From Aporrectodea caliginosa (Eukaryota > Annelida > Clitellata > Crassiclitellata > Lumbricidae), in NCBI GenBank assembly GCA_020284085.1, contig JACEVL010000804.1, positions 225,001 to 289,000 of the forward strand: DNA of 64,000 bases. The letters are read 5' to 3'. Under the pieces are notes generated by a model. That model was not told where the DNA came from. It was given only the letters and a program-made list of their open reading frames with translations, and made no database searches. Each line of letters starts with the position of its first letter. Positions within the stretch are counted from its first letter, which is position 1. Position numbers and translations under genes: made by a program. Shown here in pieces: positions 55,631 to 64,000 of the stretch.

Positions 55631-58600
55631 GTAAGTTAATGCGAAGAAGTTTTTTTTATCTTATTATACTGAAAAAGATGATATTTGTACTGTCAACTAA
55701 TTGGAGAGAAGGGTTAGAAGTACTATTAAATGAAAGACATACCGTAGTACTATTAAATGAAAGACATAGCCTACCGTAGTACAATTAAATGAAAGACATA
55801 CCGTAGTATTTATTAAATGAAAGACATACCGTAGTCGCGTTACATCAGCATACAGATATACATGTACGCTTTATAATAGTTTTAATAGTAGGCCTTATGG
55901 TTCTTTGTTTTTCATCGATCCAATCAGTTTACCCGATGAACACTTGATAATGCTAATCAGAACCATGGAGCCAAACCACAGCTTATCTTTGTATAGAGTC
56001 TATGCAACTCAGTAACGTATACGAGAAAGCACACGAGACGACGAGCTCTTAACACAGGTATATTGCCGCCTCATAATAACTAAATTATATGCAATTATTG
56101 AGATTAATAATTATTTGGGGAAATTTGCATTAATTTTATTTCTGTTGTAGCACTATTCCAACAAGAAGACAATGCCAAACGTGCAAAAACTTCCCCATTG
56201 AGTGATACAACGGTAAGTCACATTGCGTTGAACGTGAAAGCCAGATCTTCTTTTGATCAAACGTTTTCGAATTGATGACATTTCCCATGCATTTTCTTTA
56301 GTCAAATAATTTCTCTTGCATTTAAGTCTATTTAAACATTTGAAACGAAGGCAGCAATAATTTGTGCTGATGCGTCACAACCAAAACTTATTTTCAAAAG
56401 AAGATAGTTTCACTCTCCACAGTCTTAGCAGTAGTGCTATCTATCTCAGTGACCGCTTCGTTGTCACTAGTCAGTGCATCTGATATCAACGCAAGAACAG
56501 ACCCCAGGGAGGAATCTGACATAAAAATGTGTATTAAAAAGTAAATTATTAGAAGAAATCATTATACTTAAGGTACTGGTTATTTATACAAAATAAGGTA
56601 AAGTCGCTAGAGGTTAGTTATTAGTTTTCATTTCAAACTTCTGGTCACACTAACCAGCGTCAACGGTGAGCTATGAAGAAAGTGATCAATGCGTCCATTA
56701 TATCCTCGTGTTTTAATGTAGTTAACCTGCTAAAGTAAGTTGATATTTAAAAGGTCCCTGTATTTGGACGAATTGACGTGTTGACGAATTCGCTGAATTA
56801 TCTTTCCACTTTGGTGATATTATGCTGAGGCGTTCTAAAAATATTGATATCTTTTACGTTTACGTTTAACCTGTAGCTGTCTGATCTCCCTATGGAGATG
56901 CTTGAGTGTATCCTCATTAAAGTCGTAGTTATGGAAGTGAAGGGTATGAAGCTGGCCAAAAGTGTGTGGAAAGAAAAAGCTGATCTTGTGATAAGCAGAC
57001 TTAGAGCTGTCTGTTCGCAATGGAGCTACATCCTTACGACCGACTTCTTTCGAAAGGAAATCCACAGAACTCTAGACAACACTGGTGAGTTCACGAAAAT
57101 TAATAAAGTAGTTTTAATTTCATGCTTATGATGAAAATAAAAACTGAAGCTGGAATTACGGTCAGTTTGTAAGTAACTTTTAATCTCACGCTGAGGCAAC
57201 AATGGGTACGAATTGTAAGTCACTTCATTTTTCCTAGACTGGGCATATATTAGGACGAGCGGGCAGCCAACTCCACAACATCTTATACTGACTCACGCCG
57301 ACAGATCTGCGTTTTCTTTCAAGCAAATCTGAATTTCTCACGCCTCTTATGAGACAGCGTGTTCATAAAAGACTCTGACATTGTTGTCTTCAACTTTCTC
57401 AATATTATTCTATTGATCTACCTGTTAATTTTAATCCTACGTATACGAATAGAGATACAGCGAATATCAATTCAACTGGGTCTTCCTACTGCGATTTTCT
57501 TGATTCTCGTGCCCAACTGAATTTTAGCATCCTCTTATGGCAGTGTTTTTCTGACGTCGATATCTTTGCTCTGTCGAACGTCTTAAACAGGAAAATTTCA
57601 AGGAGAAATCAAGCCTTGTCGAAAACGCATGTTCTCAATAATTTTACGTATCGATTGTACCGAAACTTCAATGAGGTGTCAACTGTCAACCCTCCTTTGG
57701 CTGGGATCTGCGTGTGTGCGAGAGTCCGCCAGTGGCGAATTTTCCAGTTATCCATAATGAATTTTGACACTATTTAGGCTAGCAAGTGGGTAACGCCTTG
57801 CTAAGACCTTTGAAGACTCTAAATTAAGTGTTCGCATACATGAATACATACATCAATATAATGCATACTGATATAGGGGTCTATATAAACTGAATTTATC
57901 ATTAGACCTACGTTACTATTTCTTCTTGTTTATTCATTGCCATCATCATTTTCTTCTTCAGCATCATTTCAGTGCATTTTGTACGGCAAGTTATCATCAA
58001 TAAAATAATAAAATATTACACGTCACGTAACTACATGTATAATTGTATATGTGCTGATATTGGCCTACTGATATAATAGGGCATTTGTACAGGCGCTTTA
58101 TAAATGCCCCGATGCAATACAATACTACATAATCAAACATAATTTATATAGCGCCCTTCAAGATTCCTACTAAGAGGCGCTCAGTCTGTTGTGTATGCGA
58201 TTAACCTGAACGTTTTAAAATATCCCATGATATCCCCAGTTTGCCAATGTCATACGCCGCTACGGTTCAAAATTATCTCATATAGAGTGAAATCCGGGAT
58301 GCAAATATTAATTTGTCAACCTTTTGCTAGACGTATAAGGGTCTACGTTTGACAATATTACAGAAAACAGAAGTTTTGATATATAACGTGAAGTGAAGGA
58401 ATTTGTAAAAAAATATTCAGCCTACAGCGCAGAGTTATGAAAAAATCTATTTAGCCTCGAAAGTGTTAAGAACATTGGTTTTAATTGGCCCATGTTTCAA
58501 TATCTGTTGCGCAATCAGTAAAACAGAGTAATGTTTTTCAGCTCATGAGATCGTTCGTTTGGAGATCTTGCATGAGTCAATGGGCCATTCATCAATGCGC

Positions 58601-59449
58601 GGAATGACTGCAATGAAGGATGAAATATTTCTGCTTCAGAAACTAGGTGATCAAGACTATAATTTTTTTATTAATGTTTACAACCGCGACAACATGGTAG
58701 ATGTGAAGGATGTCATCCCGCTACCAGGAATGGATCCGGCGTACATGAACATGGCAGCCTGCAACGTGTTCAACTGCGTGTATGTAGCCCATCGAAGCAA
58801 AAACTGCAATTGCTTTAAGAAAGATGAAACACTAGACGATCACCACAGATGCATTTCAGTCTCACGCATTAGGAAAGATGAAGGACATCAGTTTAGAATT
58901 ACACCATGGAGTAAGGCTCACCAGCTGCCAATGGGTCAGATATCCGTATCCGCCAATGGTAGCCTAATAATCCTTTCAGCACATCAGGAACGGGATTGTA
59001 ATGTAATAAGCATATATAGTGCGAATGGTTTCTTGCAACATGAAATAATGTTGTCCCCGGAAATTGATGATTACCTTACCGAAGTGATTCCAAAATCAAA
59101 TGGAAACTTGGTATTGATTACTTTGGACGTAGAAACAATTCAAAGACAATTAATAGAGATTGATACGAGCGCGAACATCATACGCCAATATATATCATCA
59201 AGCACTTCAGATAGCTGCGTGAATTTTGCAGATATCCATGGTAGAATATTAATAAGTGACCTTCACATAGGAAATGAGCTTATTGATTCTGAATTTAATC
59301 TCCTGGATTTTGATAGTCCACCAGAGGATGAAGTCCGCAGCAGGATGAAGTTCCCTTTTTTCACTGATTTGTGCTACAATAGCGAGAGGAATGAGGTACT
59401 CTGTTCATCAGATGGTGGTTTAACTATCTTTCGTTTAACAGACGAATAA
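55567..59449 (+). CDS. F-box protein with beta-propeller-like C-terminal domain, four exons
   Basis: Exons 55567-55630, 56151-56212, 56877-57084 and 58542-59449 join to 1242 nt (413 residues plus TAA at 59447). All introns are GT..AG (donors GTAAGT, GTAAGT, GTGAGT; acceptors TTGTAG, CTGTAG, TTTCAG) and phases match (1, 0, 1). Residues 1-42 are polar and Lys/Ser-rich. Residues 43-~100 form an F-box: LSDLPMEMLECILIKV ... RLRAVCSQWSYILT, matching LPxExLxxIL...LRxVCxxWxxLI. The remaining ~300 residues show repeated beta-strand blocks such as ISVSANGSLIILS, VIPKSNGNLVLIT, CVNFADIHGRILIS and CYNSERNEVLCSSDGGLTIF, like a six-bladed NHL- or Vgb-type propeller. By family logic it would be an SCF ubiquitin-ligase substrate adaptor binding Skp1 through the F-box and its target through the propeller. 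I do not recognise a named orthologue. The start is the first ATG of exon 1 (TTG GCC ATG TCG). Confidence 0.85.
55718..55836. repeat. ~28-bp tandem repeat in intron 1
   Basis: Four units of ATTAAATGAAAGACATACCG+TAGTACT with small length changes. Confidence 0.85.
56151..56212 (+). CDS. F-box/propeller gene, exon 2
   Basis: 62 nt after TTCTGTTGTAG. It completes a Pro codon, then LFQQEDNAKRAKTSPLSDTT. Donor GTAAGT at 56213, phase 0. The short basic KRAK may be a nuclear localisation signal (weak). Confidence 0.75.
56877..57084 (+). CDS. F-box/propeller gene, exon 3 (F-box)
   Basis: 208 nt after TTTAACCTGTAG. It encodes the whole F-box. There is an insertion-like stretch KVVVMEVKGMKLAKSVWKEK between the LPxExLxxIL helix and the RLRAVCSQW helix, longer than in typical F-boxes. 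Ends at ACACTG|GTGAGT. Confidence 0.85.
57085..58541 (+). other. Intron 3 of the F-box/propeller gene
   Basis: 1457-bp intron. It holds a truncated SINE end at 58136-58190 (ATTTATATAGCGCCCTTCAA), a reverse one at 58090 (GGCGCTTTATAAAT), and no other open frame worth reporting. Confidence 0.7.
58542..59449 (+). CDS. F-box/propeller gene, exon 4 (propeller-like domain)
   Basis: 908 nt after AATGTTTTTCAG, 301 full codons and a stop at 59447-59449. It begins AHEIVRLEILHESMGHSSMR, followed by about six strand-rich repeats ending GGLTIFRLTDE. It is Cys-rich in the second blade (NVFNC...KNCNC). A possible ATTAAA polyadenylation signal is at about 59488. Confidence 0.85.
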
Positions 59450-60450
59450 TCCACTCGAAAGAATGTTAACGATGAGGACAATTTTTATTAAATAATTTCA
59501 ATAACTCTTTGAATGGTCATACCATGGCTACTATTATCTGTAGTTTAAAAAAACGTAACTGTGTTAAAAGAGCTATGAGATATACATTGATAATTCGTTT
59601 ACATAATTGGCGTAACTTTAAAAAATTGTTTGCTTTTTTATCCGTGCGTTTTACTTAAAACAATTCTTATTGACAGTTACTAAAATATAGACTACGCTTG
59701 TGTGATACGTCCTAAATTGTTGACAATGGTGTTTCAGTCTAATAATTCATGCACAGCGTAATTAAGCATTTTAGTTATTCACAAAAGGTTGAGGGAGGAT
59801 TCACATGGCTGATACCTCTGCCACTCTTCTCAATTCAATTGCACCGCTTTGTCCAGAAAAGTCGCCCGTCTAATCACGCCAAACAGGAAAGCTGGCAAAT
59901 GGAAACTCGACGACAGTCTGCAATGTCCGGCTACCCACCAAGACACTCGAGGTACCGTTAGCTGACGCTACTCGTCTACCTGCGTGCGCTCTTGTGGCCG
60001 GCTGATACCCTGCAATGCACGACTGATTCAGATTGGTCAGGAACTCTTCGCTATTGCCTCGGCTTCCGTTTTCAAAGCTGCGGCTTTCGCTCTTAAAGCC
60101 CCAGCTTCCATTTCAGAAGACTCAGATTCCGTTTCTGAACGCATATGCAAAGTATAAAAGTTTCGCGTGAAAGGCAAATGGCAAAACGATTAACGATCGT
60201 GTTCTGTTACCGTCAACGGCTGTTATTTTCCATTTCTCTGTGTGATTTTGATCTGACCCTAATGGCCAGGAATTGACCTTCTCTGAGGGATTGGTGTGAA
60301 GAATGCGTTTCTAAAGTGTGTTGAATGTGTATGACCTGCAGCGTCATAGTCGCTCAGAATGTCATTGGCTCATTAATAATGACGCAGAAACCTTTCTGCC
60401 GTATACTCAACATAGAGCACGGTGTTGTTGAGCAAAGCCATCTATGGATG
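59450..60450. other. No gene seen
   Basis: 60055-60140 repeats CTTCCGTTTY/CAGCTTCCATTTC-like words (~20 bp period), reminiscent of the minisatellite core of the inverted-repeat elements. Otherwise unique. Confidence 0.35.
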
Positions 60451-60454
60451 CGGA

Positions 60455-60600
60455 TCTCTGTCTCTCTCTGTCTCTCTGCCCGCCCGTTCGCCCGTCTCCT
60501 TGTCTGTCTCTTGGTGTTTATCTGTCTCTCCTTTTCGCTGTTTGTCTTTCTGTCTGTCAATCTGTCTGCATGTCTCTGTCCGTCTGTCTACCTTGCATGA
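60455..60600. repeat. CTGT / CTCT microsatellite
   Basis: Imperfect tetranucleotide array. Confidence 0.85.
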
Positions 60601-60604
60601 GCCA

Positions 60605-61970
60605 TCTGCATTGAGTCTGATATGCTGCTCGCACATGAATTCTAAGGCTCGGGCATGTAGGTCTATATATCTTGTTTTATGTGATCTGCGCTGTTTGGCC
60701 TAACAAAGAAACCAAGCGTAAACATACGTATATGATCTCAATGCTCATGCGTAACGGTCTCGCTTACTGCGTTCCTGCTTATCATTGGGAGCCATGTAGT
60801 TCTGTTTTGTTGTTCATGGCGTCATAATTCTGTGTTCAATAGAGCACAGCCATCATCTGTAGCCTATCGTCTCTATGGGGCTTTAGATATCGTCGTTACA
60901 AAGAGCGAGGTGAACTAGCTGTTCTCAAACTTCCCAAATGCAGCACCGAAGCTCCGCATTCGTCAGTTTCTCATTGTGGAATATGATATCACACGACGTG
61001 AGCTCATTTTCACTTTCACTGTCTCTATTCAGTCAGAGATTAGCATTAACCACTTAAACTATACTTTACTTTAGCATTTCAATGGCGAGAATGTACTAAA
61101 TGTGGCTGGGAAACCTATGCAGCTCGTCGTTAAAGTGTTAAAATCCGCAACCCATGACTTCGTATCAACTTAGATTTACCCAAAAAGAGCTAAATCAACA
61201 TAAACTCTTCAACATATCATATCAGCAAAGCTTATTTTGTGCTTGTAAAATTGACACACAATTCAAAAAATGAGTTCTGTGAAAATAAAAACGAAAACAT
61301 TTAGCTGAACACCGCTTATGATACCTTAGCTAGTTTACAATTTGTATAGACAAAAGAGCTTACTTACTAATTAAATATAAAATTAAAATTTCCAATAATT
61401 ATTTATAGCCAAGTACATGCTCAAACAAAAGATGCCCAATTTTTTAACAGTGACTGATTGACTACCTATGTTGCTACATGATTTTATTTTCTATGTAAAT
61501 ACACCAGTTTTGGAACCCTTTCTCTCAGTGAGTAAAAATCACGTCTCCTTCAAATCTCTAAAGCGCTGCTTAAATTTTGAGCTTACGATTATAATACAAT
61601 GTACACGAGACATCATGATGTATGAATTCCAATCGCTCAATCTGACTACGCTATCAAGTAGGCCTAATGTAACATTAGAGACACGGTAAGGTAGGGTTAT
61701 ATTACGTGAAGTTATTACACGAAGTAGGTAACGGTAACGGTCCTGCTAACCGCAGTGTGTCGTTAAACGTTGCATACACAATGGTTGACATCAATGGCTT
61801 TGGGAGTCGTAAGATGTCTCTAAACTCTGGATTTTACAGGGACCACGCTATCTTTAACAATACTGACGTCGAGGTTGACTTGAGTGTCGGTCGTTAACTG
61901 TTCTTTAGACTAACGTATCAGTTGGAAACCATAATTATTTGCTGCCGCACAGGACTTTGCAATTCAGCCG
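60605..61970. other. No gene seen
   Basis: Contains the second copy of the small inverted-repeat module (61082-61142). Frames of 63-73 codons lack motifs and true ATG starts. Confidence 0.35.
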
Positions 61971-61975
61971 ACCGA

Positions 61976-62022
61976 AAGCAAAATATCCGGAAATATCCGG
62001 AAATATCCGAAAATATCCATGT
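61976..62022. repeat. 10-bp tandem repeat (AAATATCCGG)
   Basis: Four consecutive near-identical units. Confidence 0.9.
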
Positions 62023-62224
62023 CTTTTGTTCCAATACAGTCGACCGAAGTGACTTGGCGAAAATTGATTGATAGCTAGGCGGTAACTATAGACAGATCCC
62101 AGAAGACCTGCAAAGCGAAAACGGAAGAGATCCACGTAGGTTTGAATCGTTCCAGATGGAAATATACACCAGATGAATCACGCCAGAACAGAGGAGCATT
62201 GATTCATCCGTTCCATCATTCAGT

Positions 62225-62275
62225 ACATTTATATAGCGCCTCTTGATTACCTATCAGACGCGCTCATGTATACAG
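62225..62275 (-). repeat. Truncated SINE end (TATAGCGCC)
   Basis: ATTTATATAGCGCCTCTTGA then GACGCGCTC, preceded by CATTCAG tail remnants. Confidence 0.6.
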
Positions 62276-62745
62276 TACTATTGTTACTATAATCTTATGT
62301 ATTACTATTACTGTTATTATATCTTATTGCCATAATTATATTATAGTAATATTATTATTGATGCACAATCATTGCTTGATTCAGAGCGGCTATATATAGA
62401 TCCTCCGTAGATAACTAATTAGACTAAATCCTGAAATACAGAATTCTTCCTGAACAGATCCACGCAGTCAGAATCATTCTAAAACTCTGATCACTCTAAT
62501 TACCAACAGTACTCGGTGCCTGCGGGGTATTACCAGCGGAATCCAAGTGATGCCATCTCGTGACGAAGTCCGAATCCGCGTTTAATCCGGTTTCCGTTCT
62601 GGTCGAAGTTGATTGTATTAACTATTAATTGGACACGATGTCGTCGTTGCTTTCATCGGAGGCGAAGGATCTTTTTATTCGCTACACGACTTCAATTTCT
62701 GCCATGAATCGCTCGATAATATAGACACGCACTCATCATCCGTCT
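62276..62745. other. No gene seen
   Basis: AT-rich unique DNA between a SINE end and a CTGT array. Confidence 0.35.
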
Positions 62746-62749
62746 TTGT

Positions 62750-63082
62750 CTTCTTCTGTCTCTGTCTCTCTGTCTGTTTCTTCTGCCTTTCTTGTCTGTC
62801 TGCTTGACCATTTCCTTTAGCCATTTGACGGTCGGTCGGTCTGTGACGTCCTGCATGTTTTTCTCTATGTGTTTTTGTATGTCTCTGTCTTTGCGTCGGT
62901 GTTTATCTCTCTCTGTCTCTCTTTCTGTCTCTCTCGATCTTACTCTGTCTTGCTATGTTTGTCTCTGCTTTGTTTCTATCTAGTTATATGTCGGTTCCGA
63001 TCTCTCTCCCTCCCTTTGTCTCCTCTGTCTGTCTGTCTGTCTGTCTGCCTATCTGTCTGTCTATCTGTCTGTCTGCCATGGC
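62750..63082. repeat. CTGT / CTCT microsatellite region
   Basis: Pyrimidine-rich tetranucleotides, purest at 63026-63078. Confidence 0.85.
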
Positions 63083-63397
63083 CTTGTAGGAACTCGAGAG
63101 AGGTCGCTGAACTGGATACGCAATGCAGCGATTTCAGCCATTAAGCGACACGAGGCTCAGTCAACTTGTGCGGATAATATATTGCTCAGGAAACGAGCGA
63201 ACAACAGAGATGAACGGAAGAAGATGAAGAAAAATGAACAAAAGGGAGTGTACGGACAGTCAAAGAGAACGAATGTAAAAAAAAGAAGAATTGCAGACAA
63301 CAGAATGACTACAAAGAGAAATAGGCGCATGGCTTAATGGTTCCAAGGAACAATGCAGGCAACATGTACGCGACCGAGCGAATGTATGTGGAGACTA

Positions 63398-63967
63398 GGG
63401 TGGTCTAAACTTACATCGATGAAGGATAATGTCAAACTCTTGATGGTCGTCAATGACTGGGCAGAACGTGGAGTTGCTCTAATCCAGTCTTACAATGACG
63501 TACTGAGGATGAGTCCCAAACACAATACTTGCTGCAACTTGTCTCCAGTCATCGGACTATGTTTTCTGTTCCAACAAAGGCAGAATGAAATAATCGCGGA
63601 TTGTGGGTTATCCGGCACTTCAAAGACGGTGAATTATGCAGACTAGATAACTACTTTAATTATCCAAAACTATATTGCATTATAAATTATTTGCATTTAA
63701 TGTACAGTAACTCTAACTAAGCAGTTAAACTGCGATATATATTTTTGATTAGGCTTTTTATTGTTCATAATAATAACTGACTTGAAATTCAAAATTATAC
63801 ATGTTTTTTTACACGTTCATGCTATATTGTAAAAAATCTGCAAACATAGCGACCTCTAAATATAATCCAATCTTTCCTAAATCTTGCACACAGGCTCATG
63901 TTTTTATGTGTAACAAGGTCATCCTTGAGGAGCCATGCATTTCCAACTTTTATTTTTTGGACCACCC
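63398..63967 (+). mobile_element. TA-flanked DNA transposon D, internally deleted
   Basis: GGGTGGTCTAAAC (TA 63396-63397) and GGACCACCC (TA 63968-63969). The right ~150 bp is homologous to the left end of element C; most of the left part and the transposase body are deleted. 570 bp. Confidence 0.8.
63406..63597 (+). pseudogene. Transposase-like C-terminus of element D, frameshifted
   Basis: The plus strand reads LTSMKDNVKLLMVVNDWAER, then GVALIQSYNDV. After a one-base deletion relative to element C the frame changes to EDESQ, QYLLQLVSSH and a stop. This is the family ending (LKVVNDxAERGVALIQxYN...DEEQKQFLLQVV). The same VVND..ER..ALIQ block occurs in element B (15600-15680, minus). Confidence 0.7.
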
Positions 63968-64000
63968 TAGGGGAGACGGTTAAAGTAGACACGGATCAGC

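Noticed and set aside
61706..61897. 63-codon frame starting at 61706
   Set aside because: It begins with GTG, has no ATG of its own near the start and no motif. A eukaryotic gene start is not supported.

Overview
The window is animal nuclear DNA. It has spliced genes with GT..AG introns, is AT-rich with very many microsatellites, and is full of eukaryotic mobile elements (hAT, Tc1/mariner, piggyBac-like, LINE remnants, tRNA-derived SINEs). Frequent TAGGCCTA words, dispersed TTTATATAGCGCC repeats and the gene content fit a marine invertebrate, most likely an ambulacrarian deuterostome (echinoderm or hemichordate). A lophotrochozoan is not excluded. There are no operons, no prokaryotic or viral genes and no CRISPR. 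Nearly all long open frames are translations of simple repeats.

Real host genes: (1) a four-exon plus-strand gene at 55567-59449. It can be spliced in silico with canonical sites and matching phases into a 413-residue protein with an N-terminal F-box and a beta-propeller-like C-terminal half. (2) A minus-strand first coding exon of an RGK-family small GTPase (Rad/Gem/Rem type) at 39666-40938, ending at a GTGAGT donor just after the P-loop region. Its likely N-terminus (40874-41050) lies in another frame, and its 3' exons were not found in the window.

The rest is layered transposon debris. At 1-6480 a degraded Cys-rich gene family is present twice; the second copy is split by a 1.46-kb hAT element that itself holds a smaller hAT MITE and a SINE. 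At 9738-10801, 15283-17322, 23157-24042 and 63398-63967 lie four DNA transposons with TA duplications and GGTG-type ends. Three carry remnants of one transposase-like protein family (HWDGK...FDxxSxxxG...CRHH...C-terminal QYLLQLV). A Tc1/mariner element with ~280-bp inverted repeats is at 47284-48431, a piggyBac-like TTAA element with three perfect G/C hairpins at 18982-19937, a TA-flanked element with ten copies of a TCATTACCATCC motif at 34669-36063, and nine hAT-type elements, eight of them with matching 8-bp duplications. An unusual family of inverted-repeat elements has a ~40-bp minisatellite core but different arms in each of its four copies.

Simple repeats (TACA, CAGA, GATG, TCC, CCA, ATT, TA) make up much of 8-14 kb, 17-18.3 kb, 21-22.7 kb, 26.2-26.7 kb, 36-37.6 kb and 39.1-39.6 kb. 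Several can be traced to SINE tails or have been split by TA-targeting transposons.
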